Assembly: GCA_963785155.1 (NCBI GenBank)
Contig: CAWAUB010000003.1
Span: 1-64,000, forward strand
Direction of reading: 5' to 3'
Origin: DASUSH01 sp963785155
Lineage (GTDB): Bacteria > Actinomycetota > Thermoleophilia > Solirubrobacterales > 70-9
Length of the DNA: 64,000 bases
Positions 25,301 through 37,464 of the stretch are shown here, in pieces. The translations under genes were made by a program, and so were the position numbers. Position 1 is the stretch's first letter; each line of letters begins with the position of its first letter. A model generated the notes under the pieces. That model saw only the letters and a list, made by a program, of their open reading frames with translations. It had not been told where the DNA came from and did not search any database.

Positions 25301-25375
25301 CGCGAGCGCGGCGAGACGACGCGCCGTCCCGAGCTCTCCTTGCGTCACTCCCCTGTTGCATCCGGCCCCTTCCAT
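22367..25375 (-). CDS. secreted zinc metalloprotease-like protein with Ig domains (four frameshifts)
   Basis: About 1000 codons. ATG 25375 follows GGAGGG and gives a signal peptide (LAALAVGLSALALPATASAA). The N-terminal about 190 residues are a beta-sandwich (INFDDQSAGAVVNVQYQGQG, ending DDFEFSDVG), then an Ig-like stretch (LTLPMKGDLFNTNRFQMTG). The catalytic part holds GGHELGHTFDRKHPGQC: HExxH with a third His five residues later, a zincin metal site. The tail has FN3/Ig-like segments (KVSRTAPSVKVGKVKKKGDD, SILSPAAGTAFDADDQ, LDAGSHEITVTATNSG). Frame changes lie near 23482, 23213, 23000 and 22577, with family sequence resuming each time. Probably a secreted or surface peptidase; substrate unknown. 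Confidence 0.72.
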
Positions 25376-25559
25376 CACGCCGCTCCCTCCGAGCGGCGAC
25401 GGGCGGACGATACACCCGCGAGCCTCAACTCGCCAGCCATTTACCATTCTGCTTCGCGACGTCCTCCGAAGCCTCGCGCACGGTGGCAGGTTCCAGGTCC
25501 GCTGGGTGAGGTGAACCCAGTCAAGCGATGGCGGCGTCGCGGCTAGACCCAGCCGGGCG

Positions 25560-27536
25560 TCAGGTCTCGATGTTCCGCGGCCACTGGAACGGCTGCGGCA
25601 GGTCGGGCTGGTAGTCGGCGATGAACGCCTCGAGGCCCTTGCGCAGGTCGATCAGCGCCTGATTTCGCGCGTCGCCGCGGCCGCCCGGAAAGAAGAGCTC
25701 GTGGCCGACCCGGTCAGCGGGATGAACGACTCGTACGGGGTCGAGTAGGCGAAGGTGAAGTAGAAGGTGACCGCCTGGCCGATCGAGTTGGTGTTCGGCA
25801 GGTAGGTGAGCAGATCCCTGGTGGAGATCCGGGCGCGCGGGCCCGGGATGTCGGTGCGCTGAAGGCACTGGGGGTAGTTCGACACGAACGTCAGCGCGGG
25901 GTTCGAGGTCGAGTTCAGCCGCGAGATCCCGTGGGCCGTGATCCGGTAGAGCAGGCTCGTCAGGACCTTCTGGAGCGCTCCCGGCTGGATCATCTCCGGG
26001 AGCCCGCGGATGTTGCCGCCGGTGCTCGGCGTCGGTGGAGGCCGCGGTCGCGATCCAGGTCTGCAGGTCCTGGTCGGCGGCGACGGCGGCGTCCGAGGCG
26101 TAGGAGGTGGCGACGAAGGTGTCGACGTAGGGGCTCGACCAGATCCCAGATGAGAGCAGTCGCTGGACGACCGGGTATCGGTCCCACGCGGTCCTGATCG
26201 TGAAGTCCCGCCGGCGGAGGCCGAGCTGCTTGATGGTCGTGTTCGGGTCGTCGTCGAAATAGGAGCGCCCGTCCGCGTAGTCGTTGCTCAGCCCGAGGAA
26301 CTGGTCGGCGGTGGAGAGCGAGGTCGGGGGCGCGATCTCGACCAAGGGCAAGCAGCGCGTCGTCGAACGGGATCGCGAACTTCGACTGCGGCGCGAGCAG
26401 CTGGTAGATCGGATGTCGGCCGGCAGCGTGTTGAACATCGTCATCTGCATCGCCGCGGTGACGATGTGCCAGTGATAGACGTGCCCGAGCCAGACGCCGA
26501 AGAGCGTCACCGAGGCCTTGGCCGCCTGGAGCGCGTAGAGCCACGCGCCGTTCGTCGCGTTCGACCTCGCGAACACTCGCCGGCCGCTGCCCTGGTTGCC
26601 GGAGACGATGATCGCGACCGGCCTGAGGGTCTGCCTGCGCCCGTTGCGGATCAGCAGGGTGATCGTGGCCGGCGTGAACCGCGGCGCGCCGTTGACGGTC
26701 TGCGGCTGGAGGGACTCGAACCGGCTCATGTCGATGGCGTAGAGGTTCCCGGCGGCGAGCGCCGCAGCGGACCCGGCTGTCCCACGCCGACCCGAACTGG
26801 GTCGCAGGGTCCGGCCCGCTCGCGCGTGACCCGCTCCGGGATGATCAGGTTGTAGCCGAAGCCGTGCTCGGCGATCATCGGCCAGAACTGGTTCGTGGCG
26901 GCATCGGCGTCGGTCAGCGAGGACGCCCAGCGGGCAGGGACGGCAGCCCGGATTCGTAGACGCCCGGGAAGTTCGTCCAGGAGATCGAGAACTGCTCCGG
27001 GTGCTCCAGGGACAGGGGTTCCGCGGTCGGGTCGACCGGGGTCAGGTCCTGCCGGCCGATCCGCTCGGAGATCTCCGTCGCCGTTCCCCGGGGGTTGTCT
27101 CGCAGCGACGTTTCGAGCTCGCGGCTCGCGTCGCTCCTCGCTGCCGGCGTGGACCCTCGAAGAGGAACGCGTACGCGCGGCGCGTCTCGCCGCCGAGCGT
27201 GAGCTTCTGGGTCAGGCCCTGCTTGGCCTGAAGCTCCTGCTGCTGGCGGTTCGCCAGCCGGGCGAGCGTGTCGAGCACGCCCGGCTCGTCGACCGGGACG
27301 GCGGGCAGGTTCGGGTAGGTCCCTCGCAGCGGCAGCTGCGAGTAGCTGCTCGCGGCGGCCGGAGCCGGGGCCTGGCGTCCTTGCGAAGCGTCTTCGGCGT
27401 CCGGAACCGGGGGTGATTTGGCCCCAGCGACTGCGGGGGGAATCAGCGCCGCGCCGGCAACGGCCAAGCCGCTGCCGACGAAGCTGCGTCGGCGGATCCG
27501 GAAACCCTCGCCGTCCGTCGGTGACGGGTCGTCCAC
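25560..27536 (-). CDS. Tat-exported lipoxygenase-like protein (many frameshifts)
   Basis: About 650 codons from ATG 27536. A twin-arginine signal (RRRSFVGSGLAVAGAALIPP) opens it. The middle has a lipoxygenase-like iron-site helix: GHVYHWHIVTAAMQ, then after a frame change HPIYQLLAPQSKF, equivalent to the family's HW..TH...E and HP.Y.LL.P. The N-terminal side includes FSISWTNFPGVYESGLPSLP. Lipoxygenases add O2 to polyunsaturated fatty acids. The residue aligned with the second iron His is Thr here and the C-terminal Ile ligand is not evident (ends NIET), so activity is doubtful. At least six single-base shifts occur (near 27150, 26935, 26770, 26410, 26345, 26015, 25700). Confidence 0.55.
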
Positions 27537-27623
27537 GCGGGGATCTTAAACATGCGGAAGCCGGCACAGATTCGGCACAGTTCGTGACCCACGCGTCACA
27601 CCTTTTCCGGCAGGTTGGAGCGC

Positions 27624-27821
27624 ATGAGCTCGAACGAGCATCCAACGCCCGAGGACGCGGAGCGCAGGTTCCGCGAGCTGCTCGAGAACGCGGACCTGCG
27701 CCAGCCCGACGAGATCCGCTACGAGCCCGCCGAAGACGAGCTCGTCTGCTTCTGGGAGGACGAGAAGGTCGTGATCGTGATCGAGCTGAGCGAGCCGTTG
27801 CCGGTGCTGCCGCCGGTGTGA
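27624..27821 (+). CDS. small acidic protein of unknown function
   Basis: A 65-residue protein, ATG 27624 with GTTGGAG upstream. Composition is strongly acidic. After a helix (TPEDAERRFRELLENADLRQ) it has two beta-like strands (DELVCFWEDEKVVIVIELSE). It resembles short uncharacterised actinobacterial proteins but I cannot name a family. It lies between two leftward genes. Confidence 0.6.
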   Translation: MSSNEHPTPEDAERRFRELLENADLRQPDEIRYEPAEDELVCFWEDEKVVIVIELSEPLPVLPPV

Positions 27822-27829
27822 GCTACTCA

Positions 27830-28236
27830 ACGATCCCGTGAACTGACCGACCTCGATGAGATGGCCGTCGGGGTCGCGTAGGTAGGCACGGATCTCGGTC
27901 GCGCGCTGCATCGGCTCGGTGAGGAACTCGGCGCCGCGCTCGCTCCACTCCCTGTGGACGGCGGCGATGTCGGCGACGCGGATGTTGAGGAAGGCGTTGA
28001 CGCGGTCGAGGTCTGTGGGCGCCTCGAGCGTGACCGTCGGTTTGTCCTCGGTCGGGCCGCCGCCGACGTTGATGATGATCCAGCTGTTCGCGAGCTTGAC
28101 CATCGACGGCTCGCCCTCGAGGACGGTCTCGCCCGCCGAGCACGTCGGCGTAGAAGCGGCGCGAGCGCTCGACGTCGGCGGAGACGACGAAGTGGGTGAG
28201 GAGGATGCCCTCGGTGGGGGCGGGTATTTCGGTCAA
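27830..28236 (-). CDS. VOC (glyoxalase/bleomycin resistance-like) protein (one frameshift)
   Basis: About 135 codons of a vicinal-oxygen-chelate protein. Landmarks: LLTHFVVSADVERSRRFYAD, PSMVKLANSWIIINVGGGP, FLNIRVADIAAVHREWSERG and the ending AYLRDPDGHLIEVGQFTG. TTG 28236 is a possible start, but the same frame runs in from the preceding AbiEi/DUF559 gene without a stop. A one-base change near 28135, in a GGCGGG context, separates the two halves. The frame stays open past about 27830 where homologs end, so the real stop may have been lost to another error. Substrate unknown. Confidence 0.7.
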
Positions 28237-28251
28237 GAGTCGAGTATCGCT

Positions 28252-29002
28252 CAGAGAACGGCGGGCTCGCAGGGAGCGGACGATTGCGTCCGGGCTCTCG
28301 CGGAGCTCGTCGTCGGTGAAGCGCTGGACCTGGAGGCCGCGGGTCGTGAGGTAGCGGTCGCGGGCGCGGTCGGCCGTGAAGGTGGGGCGGTCGGAGTGGT
28401 ATGCGTAGGAGTCGAGCTCGACCACGAGTCGCTCGGTGCGCCAGAAGAAGTCCACGGTGTAGGGCCCGATGCGGACGTTGGTCTCGGGGCGGGGGATCCG
28501 GTGCTCGTCGAGCAGGCGAAGGAAGGCCCGCTCCAGCCCCGACCGGGTCGGGGCCTTGTCCCAGCCGAGGTCGCGGCGGGTGCGGACAGGGGTGGTGACC
28601 GGGATGTTGTGGCGGCTCGTTACGTCGCGGGGGCTCAGCGTGATCGGGCGGTGAAGGACGATGTCGTTGCGCTTGGCCCTTCCGTTGCGCAGGGACGGTC
28701 ACGTGGATCAGGGACGGGCTTGTAGGGGACATGGTCCAGAGGTGGGCGGCACTCTCATGGGATAGGACCGCTCCCTCGCCGTAGGTGAGCACTGCGGCCA
28801 GCCAGCGGCCCTCGTGGCTCAGGTCGGCGTGGCCCACCGCGTAGACGCCGCGGTAGATGCGATGCAGGTGGCCGCGCTTAACCCGCCGCTCGATCGTCGC
28901 TGCGCAACCCCGGCGCCCGAGGAGCTGGCGATAGCTGATGACGCCGTGCTGGCCGGCGGCGATCCGGGCGACCTTCCTCGCGCAGGGCATGGGCGAGTTC
29001 AT
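28252..29002 (-). CDS. AbiEi wHTH plus DUF559 endonuclease-fold protein (one frameshift)
   Basis: About 250 codons. The N-terminal winged helix is of the AbiEi antitoxin/regulator type: RIAAGQHGVISYRQLLGRRG, HRIYRGVYAVGHADLSHEGR, GEGAVLSHESAAHLW. The C-terminal part is a DUF559/Vsr-like nuclease fold: TVDFFWRTERLVVELDSYAY, HSDRPTFTADRARDRYL, LQVQRFTDDEL. This fusion is very common in Thermoleophilia and its job is not known. The frame changes near 28695. ATG 29002 is used; ATG 28990 is also possible. A TATATG box lies just upstream. No stop precedes the VOC gene, see findings. Confidence 0.75.
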
Positions 29003-29121
29003 CCCGCATATAGGGGATAAGTCGCCCGGGCCTTCGCGCGCCCCCTTTCCGTCAGATTCGTTGCAAAGTACCCCGTGACAAGACACACTGTCCGCGGGTT
29101 CTTTAAGAGAGGGGGTGAATC

Positions 29122-29767
29122 GTGAACATCACTCGGAGGAGGATGACCAGCCAGTCGCCGGCGCCGGCCCAGGAACGGGCCGCGGTCGTCGCCGAGGTCG
29201 AGGGTGCTTCCCTGCGGCCGCTGCTCGCCATCCTCGACCTGCTCGAGGGTCGCTATGCCGACATGGAGGGGCATGGTGACCTCGTCGGCTCCTACAGCGT
29301 GATCACCGGGGAGGCGCTGGGCTCGACTACGACCGGGTCGACAACCTGCTGCTCGCGGGCACGCTTCACGACGTCGGCAAGCTCGTCATCGAGGAGGAGG
29401 TCCTCCTCGAGCCCGGACCGCTCGACGACGATCAGTGGCGACAGGTCCAGCGCCATCCCCAGCTCGGCTCGGATCTGCTGATCGCCGCCAACCTCGATGA
29501 GATCGCCGGCTGGGTGCTCGCCCATCACGAGCGCCCCGACGGCAAGGGCTATCCCCACGGCCTCGCCGGTGACGAGATTCCCCTGGAGGCCAGGATCCTG
29601 TCGGTCGCCGACTCCTACGACGCGATGCGAACCGACCGCGTCTACCGCTCGGCGATGAGCCACGAGCAGGCCGTCGAGGAGCTGAACCGCAACCGCGAGA
29701 CCCAGTTCGACGGCCGGGTGGTCGACGCGTTCCTCGACGCGCTCGAAACGATGGACGCGCTCGCCAA

Positions 29768-29771
<4 letters not shown>
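29122..29771 (+). CDS. HD-GYP domain protein, probable cyclic-di-GMP phosphodiesterase (one frameshift)
   Basis: About 216 codons. GTG 29122 follows AGAGAGGGGG. The metal-binding signature is in place once the shift is allowed for: TLHDVGKLVIEEEVLLEPG, QRHPQLGSDLL, VLAHHERPDGKGYPHGLAGD and ILSVADSYDAM, so the HD and GYP motifs are complete. Such proteins hydrolyse cyclic di-GMP or related dinucleotides. No partner sensor domain is attached, so it may act on a cytoplasmic pool or with a separate regulator. One C appears missing near 29323 (GGC-TCGAC for GGCCTCGAC). It converges on the EttA gene with a 4-base overlap. Confidence 0.8.
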
Positions 29772-31428
<1,657 letters not shown>

Positions 31429-31456
31429 CGAGCGCGCCAGGGTAGGGCGCGGGGCG

Positions 31457-31526
31457 ATTTGGCCAGACGGTCAGTCTGTGCGATGATTTTCTCGATGACA
31501 CTGGGGGGTGGCAGGAAATGGGGAGT
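31457..31526 (+). repeat. leader copy A (70-base block shared with 39465-39534)
   Basis: About 61 of 70 bases match the block in front of the PKD lipoprotein gene, with equal spacing throughout. It covers ATTTGGCCAG, CAGTCTGTGC, two in-frame ATGs (31483, 31495) and the codons for GGGRKWG. The genes downstream are otherwise unrelated. Confidence 0.75.
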
Positions 31527-34500
31527 GGTGCTTGCGCTTCTTGCGTGGTGGCCGTGTGTGCCCTCGCCGCCGGCGGCGCGTCCTTCGCATCGGATTGCGG
31601 AGCTGGGACCGGCGCGGTCTCGGGCACCGAGTCGGGCGACGATCTCCGAGGAACTGATGCGGATGACGTCATCTGCGCGGGCGGCGGGAACGACGTTGCG
31701 CGCGGCGCCAGCGGCGACGATCAGATCGACGGGGGCGACGGCAACGACAAGCTCTTCGGGGGCGCCGGCCGCGACAGGGTCGCCGGCGGGCGTGGCCGGG
31801 ACCTGATCGAGGTCGCCGACCGCTCTGGCAAGCGCTCGCGCGCCGCCGCCGCCGAGGACGTGGTGGTCGGCGGGCCGAGCGCTGACACCATCGAGGCGCT
31901 CGAAGGCGCGCCGGACGTTCTGAGGTGCGGGCCCGGCACCGATACGGCATACGCCGACCCCGAGGACGAACTGCGCGGGTGCGAGGTCCTTCAGGATGCA
32001 GCCGGCGCCGGTTCGTCGGACAAGACCTTCGGCTACTCGGAGGGCGCGAAGCACACCGACTTCGGCGGCCAGGGGTTCGTCTCCGCGTCGGTCACCCAGC
32101 CCGACGGGAAGGTCGTCACCGCGGGAGGCGACGGGAGGGACTTCCTCCTCGCCCGCTACAACGCCGATGGCACGCTCGACCAGACCTTCGGGGTCAACGG
32201 TCGGGTGCGCACGGATTTCCACTACCAGGACGACGGCGCCCTCGGGATTGTCCAGGCGCCGGACGGCAGCCTGGTCGTTGCCGGGTACGCGGGCCAGAGC
32301 GTTGATTGCCTCCCGACGGCCGACCCTCCCCCCTCAATCGTCGTGACCGGCGTTGGGATCGCGCGCTACTCCGCGGACGGCGAGCTCGACGGCAGCTTCG
32401 GTCAGGGGGGCACGGTCTTCGAAACGTTCCGCACCGACTACCAGTGCGACAAGACCTACACGATTTTCGCCAGCGACCTTGCGCTCGACCCGAGCGGCCG
32501 GATCCTCGTGGGGGGAGGGGGACACTTCGTCGACCGAGCCCGATGACGAGACCCTGGTTTCCCGCTTTCTGCCGACCGGGGCCCTGGACGCGGAATACGG
32601 CACCGGGGGCCTGGCAGCCATCGGGAATGGAAAGTTTCTCTCGGTGGAGCTGGACAAGGACGGCAACCTCCTCGCGAGCGGCAGCGACCTCGCCGGCCGG
32701 TTCCAGATCCGCCGGTTCACGCCGACCGGGGCGGCCGATCCCCGGGGTTCGGAATTACCCTCAGCGGCTCCGGTGAGGGAGAAGCGCTGGCGGTTCAGGA
32801 CGACGGGAAGATCCTGTGCGCCGGTTGGACCATCAGCAACAACTCGCAGGTGATGACCGCGGTCCGGCTGACCACGGGCGGCGAGCTCGACCCGGAGTTC
32901 AGCGGCAGCGGGATCTTCCGCACGGCGCCCGGGGCCAACTCCGCCCTCACGTCGATGAAGGTCGGCGGCGCAGGAAGCATCACCGCCGCCGGCTTCGTCT
33001 CATCGGGTCCTCAGTCGGCTGACTTCTCGGTCCTGCGGCTGACCCCGAGCGGGGTACCGGACAACGGCTTCGGGGGCGGTTCCAACCCGGTCGCGATCAA
33101 CCTCGGCGCCGTGGATCAAGCGGAAGCGCTCGAGCTCGATGCCGCGGGCGGGGTCATCGCCTCCGGCCATGCCGTCTCGGGCCAAAAGGGCGACTTTGCG
33201 CTCGCCAGGCTGAATCCGGACGGCTCGCGGGATAACACTTTCGGGGGCGGCGGAATGACCGAGCTCGGGCTCGGCGATGCGACCACCGGCGGCGCGGTAG
33301 CGCCGGCCGAGGGCGGCGGCTATTACGTCGGAAGCACAGTGGACGGGCAGGTCGCCGTCAGCCGCTTCACCAACGCCGGGGCTCCCGATGAGAGCTTTGG
33401 ATATGCCGGAACTGTCCAGACGGACATCGGCGGCTACATCGCGGACGCCAGCGGGATCACGACCGATGCTTTTGGCAGCGTGCTTCTGGCCGCGACGGTC
33501 GTGCGGCCAAACGGCGAGCAGTCCGTCGCGGTGGTCCGATACCTGGAGACCGGGGCGCTCGACCCGAGCTTCGGGGCCGGCGGGATCGTCCTCTTCGACG
33601 GGACATCCGAGGCGGCGCTCATCGCCACCGGTTCGATGATCTCCGAACCGGGCGGCGGGGTCACCCTTGCCGCGACCGCCCTCCCCGCAGGTGGCGACGA
33701 CACGGAACTGGGACTGCTGCAGCTCGATGCGTCCGGCGAGCCGGCGGCCGGGTTCGGCGAGGACGGGGTGACCCTGCTGGAGACCGTGGGGCCCGATGGC
33801 GCCAACTTCGTCGCTGCCCAGGGGGACTCGTACCTGGTCGGCGGAACGACGATCGGTTACGCACCCGGGCCCGTGCCCCAGATGATCGTCGCCAGGGTGG
33901 GCTCGGCTGGAGGGCTGGATACGAATTTCGGGTCGGGTGGGTTCGCGATCGCGGCTGCGTCCTCGGTGGCCGAGGGGATCGCGCAGACGGACTCGGGCGC
34001 GATCCTGCTCGGCGGTTACAGCCTGCCCCCGCAAGCCGCCACGCAATTCGCGGTCGCGGCGTTCGACCAAAACGGAGACGTCGATCCGGGATTCGGCAAC
34101 TCCGGCATGGTGACCACCGGCTTCGGCAACGACGTACGAGCCTTCGGCATCGCCGTCGATCGGAACGGAGCGATCGACCTGGCCGGTTTCTCGGACGCCG
34201 CGGGCAAGGACATCGCACTCGCGCGCTACCTCCCCAGCGGCGCTCTCGACACCAACTTCGGAAGCGGCGGAGTTGCGATCTACGACGCGGGAGGCAACGA
34301 GGTCGTCTCCGACCTGATCGCCTCGGGCGAGGATCTGGTCGTCGTCGGCTCCTCCGATAACGAGTACGAGCAGCAGGCCATGCTCACCAGGTTCCACGGG
34401 TCCGACCCGCCGCCCGAGCCGATCATCCCGACCCCGAAGCCGGTCATCCCGCAGCCCGAGCCGATCGAACCCTTGCCGCAGCCGCTCGAGCCGCTGCCGC

Positions 34501-35093
34501 AGCCGATCATCCCGACGCCCGATCCGATCGATCCCCAGCCCGAGCCCCTCGACCCTTCCGCTCAGGACATCCAGCCGCCCGCGACGCCCCTCGGTCCGCC
34601 CGACCCGGATTCCCTTCCGATCAATCCGGCGGATTCGATCGAGTGCAGGGGCGACCGGGTCACGATCTTCGCCCACGCCGGAACGACGACGCGCGGGACG
34701 CCCCGCGCCGACGTCATCCTCGGGACGGAGGGCGACGACGAGATCCTCTCCGGCCGCGGCGACGACCTGATCTGCGCGGAGTCCGGAGACGACGAGGTGG
34801 TCGCGGGCGGCGGCAAGGACTCGGTCGACACCGAGCGCGGCGACGACGTGGTTCGCGGAAACGGTGGCGGCGACCTGATCTCGGGTGGAGAAGGGGACGA
34901 TGCGCTCTTCGGCCTGCGCGGGCGTGACCGCCTGTACGGCAGGGGTGGCAACGACCTGCTCGGCGGCGAGGCGGACGACGACCTGCTCGACGGCGGCGCC
35001 GGCCGGAACGAGGCGCGTGGGGGCCAGGGACTGAACATCTGCCTGCAGGCGCTGATCCGCTTCAACTGCCAGCTGGGCGAGGAGGCGCGATGA
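31483..35093 (+). CDS. secreted delta-60 repeat protein with RTX domains at both ends (three frameshifts)
   Basis: About 1200 codons. The start is ATG 31483 or 31495 (MTLGGGRKWGVVLALLA); a base is missing near 31547, after which the signal peptide continues as VCALAAGGASFASDC. RTX-type turns follow (GGGNDVARGASGDDQIDGGD). The bulk is delta-60 repeats: FLLARYNADGTLDQTFGVNG, FALARLNPDGSRDNTFGGGG and about ten more, each about 60 residues and predicted beta-propeller blades. Then a Pro-rich linker with repeating EPI/QPL pairs, and a final RTX block (GTEGDDEILSGRGDDLICAE, GGNDLLGGEADDDLLDGG). Further shifts lie near 32515 and 32744 in G runs. Stop overlaps the PI-PLC gene by 4 bases. Function unknown; extracellular and calcium-binding inferred. 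Confidence 0.78.
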
Positions 35094-37450
35094 CGCGGAA
35101 GCTGAGCCGGAGCATCGTGGCGCTCGCCATCTGCGCGGTCGGGGTTGCCGCTCCCGGCGGGGCCCTGGCGCAGGACCCAGGCACCCGCGCGGTCTCCGCC
35201 GAGCGCCCCCCGGTCATCGCCGCGATGGATGTCGACCGTGTCGGACGACGCAGCGCCGAGGTCTCCGTCCCGATCCGCTTCCCGGCCGTAGGCCGAGGAC
35301 CGGGCAGGGCCACGGTGCGCCTCTACATCTGGAAGGACGGCCGGCATCGGCGCTTCCTCGATCTCGCCACGCGTTCGCTTGTGCCCGATGGCGGCACCGA
35401 CGCCGCGCGCTTCAGGTTCGCCGGGAAGACGGGGCGGCGGCTCGTTCGCGCCGGGCGGCGAGAGGCGGAACGGATGGTGACCGTCGCGGTTACGCACGCT
35501 CGGAACCTGGATTCGGATCCGAGGGCGGAGGCGAAGGTGGGTGCCGCGGCAAGCGGGAGCGGCGAGACCGCCGCGAGCGACGAGGGTGTCGGCGGCCGCG
35601 GGATCTTCAACTTCTCGCACGATCTCACGATCAAGAACGAGTCGGGCGGCGACATCGTCACGACCGTCTGGCCCTACACGTGCGTGTACTACGACCAAAG
35701 CGGATCCGACCTGATCGCGCTGAACGGCCAGGTCATCGAGAACGGCGTCCCCCTTGTCGCGAACGTTAAGTCCGACGACGGCAGCGACGAGGTGCAGGAC
35801 ACGATCAACTCGGCCGAATCCGCCTCGTGGATGCTGGCTTCTCCGATGGCGCGCAACTTCGCTTACGAGGTCGGCAACATCATCGCGGCCAGCAAGGACC
35901 CCAACGTCAGCGACCCCGACGACATCCTTCAGCCGCGGTACCGGGACGTGATCGCGGATGTGAAGAGCCCGCTCAGCGGCGAGCTCTGCTCCAGCGCGCC
36001 GAACACGATCGTGATCGTGGTGGAGTCGGCGGAGGGCGCCGGGTTCGCGGGCGGGATCTTCTCGTTTCAGAGGTCGGAAGGATTCGAGCTCCTCAAGTCG
36101 TTCCCCGGGAACTCGGGCCTAACCCTGGACGCTTCGAAGACCGGCTACTCGCTGACCGTGGGAGCGGGGGGCGGGACCCCGTTCGCAATCGTCGACGGGC
36201 AGGCATGCAGCACGAGGAGCTGGATGGCCTGCACCTATCCGCCGCGGTCGCAGGCGGAGAAGACGACGCGGCTCGTCGACGTCGTCTGGCCCGGCTCGCA
36301 TGACTCCGGGACGGCGTCCCTCGAATACGGCAATTCCGACACGAAGACCGACGCCAAGGAGGCGAACAACGACAAGAACTGCTCCTCGTGGCAGTTCCTC
36401 TTCAATTACGCGACGGAGCAGGTGTTCAGGCTGTCCCCCGCTCAGCCCGCGAGCATCATCGAGCAGCTCGAGGGCGGCATGCGGTACCTCGATTTCCGCA
36501 TCGGGTGGGACGGTCAGAACTGGCGAATCCTGCACACGAACTACAGCTACGACCTGCTCGAGCACAACCTCCAGGACGTCGCCTTCTGGGCATCGCATCA
36601 TCCCGAGGAGCCGGTCATCCTCGACATCAACCACGTGTGCTTCGGCTACGCGTCCTCCGATCCCAGCGCCGCGGCTCTGACCCAGCTCGGACAGCTCTTC
36701 AACCGCAGCGACTACGCGGTCGACAGGCCCAGCATCTGCGACGTCGCGTACGACGCGAACACCGGTCCGCACCACCTCTCCAGCCACACGCTGGCCGACG
36801 TCCGCTCGGGCAAGGGCGGCAACGTGATGGTCGTCGTCAAGAACCAGGGAACCGGGTATCCGGATTCCGTCCTCGACTGCGCGACGATGCAAAACGCGAG
36901 CACCGGCCCCGAGGTCGACTACGAATCGCCGTTCTCCCCGACCTTTCCCGAAGGACCCTGCACGCACGTGCCCCTGGACCCCATCGTCGATTGTCCCTCG
37001 CCGGAGACCAGCGACTACACCGCGTGCACAAACGAGACCGTGAGCGCCGACGTGAACCGGGGAATCGCGAGCGAGGCCTACCAGGGAGGCCCGACCGAGT
37101 CGCTCCTCACCTTCCGCTCCTCCCTGGACCCGCCGTTCCAGATCCTCAACCTCACCTACGAGTTCGGCACCCCGTCACTTGGCTCGCCGTCGTTGTCGGT
37201 GCTCCTGAGCATCGGGGCCCACGACTGCGTCAGCTCGTTGCTCGACTGGGGTGAGGCGCTCCGCGAGGGCGGCTCGCCATACACCCGGAACGACATCCTC
37301 CAACAGTGGGGTCGCTGCGCGAACATCATCAAGGCCGACAACGCCACCGGCCAGAACGGCTTCGGCCGCAGCGGCTCCTACGGCCAGGACTCAAACGACT
37401 ACATCGAAAAGGTCGTCGCGATCAACGACGACGGCGCGCCGTGTAACTGA
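35090..37450 (+). CDS. secreted PI-PLC X-domain-like protein
   Basis: A 786-residue exported protein; GGAGG stands 5 bases before ATG 35090, which overlaps the preceding stop. Signal peptide: SIVALAICAVGVAAPGGALA. Residues about 180-340 are an aegerolysin- or lectin-like beta domain (FNFSHDLTIKNESGGDIVTT). Residues about 395-700 look like a phosphatidylinositol-specific phospholipase C X domain: VVWPGSHDSGTASLEYG with His404 and GGMRYLDFRIGWDG, then WRILHTNYSYD with His482 as the second catalytic His candidate, and EEPVILDINHVCF. These enzymes cleave inositol phospholipids or GPI anchors, or act on other phosphodiesters. Many Cys in the C-terminal part. Intact. A 15-base palindrome (37456-37470) follows the stop. 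Confidence 0.75.
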   Translation: MTRKLSRSIVALAICAVGVAAPGGALAQDPGTRAVSAERPPVIAAMDVDRVGRRSAEVSVPIRFPAVGRGPGRATVRLYIWKDGRHRRFLDLATRSLVPDGGTDAARFRFAGKTGRRLVRAGRREAERMVTVAVTHARNLDSDPRAEAKVGAAASGSGETAASDEGVGGRGIFNFSHDLTIKNESGGDIVTTVWPYTCVYYDQSGSDLIALNGQVIENGVPLVANVKSDDGSDEVQDTINSAESASWMLASPMARNFAYEVGNIIAASKDPNVSDPDDILQPRYRDVIADVKSPLSGELCSSAPNTIVIVVESAEGAGFAGGIFSFQRSEGFELLKSFPGNSGLTLDASKTGYSLTVGAGGGTPFAIVDGQACSTRSWMACTYPPRSQAEKTTRLVDVVWPGSHDSGTASLEYGNSDTKTDAKEANNDKNCSSWQFLFNYATEQVFRLSPAQPASIIEQLEGGMRYLDFRIGWDGQNWRILHTNYSYDLLEHNLQDVAFWASHHPEEPVILDINHVCFGYASSDPSAAALTQLGQLFNRSDYAVDRPSICDVAYDANTGPHHLSSHTLADVRSGKGGNVMVVVKNQGTGYPDSVLDCATMQNASTGPEVDYESPFSPTFPEGPCTHVPLDPIVDCPSPETSDYTACTNETVSADVNRGIASEAYQGGPTESLLTFRSSLDPPFQILNLTYEFGTPSLGSPSLSVLLSIGAHDCVSSLLDWGEALREGGSPYTRNDILQQWGRCANIIKADNATGQNGFGRSGSYGQDSNDYIEKVVAINDDGAPCN

Positions 37451-37464
37451 GGCGGGGCTGACGG

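Noticed and set aside
23420..25546. 708-codon forward frame opposite the metalloprotease
   Set aside because: Antisense shadow; the reverse strand carries the HExxH zinc site and signal peptide.
33000..34676. 558-codon reverse frame inside the delta-60 gene
   Set aside because: Antisense shadow of regular repeats; no signal, start context or motif.
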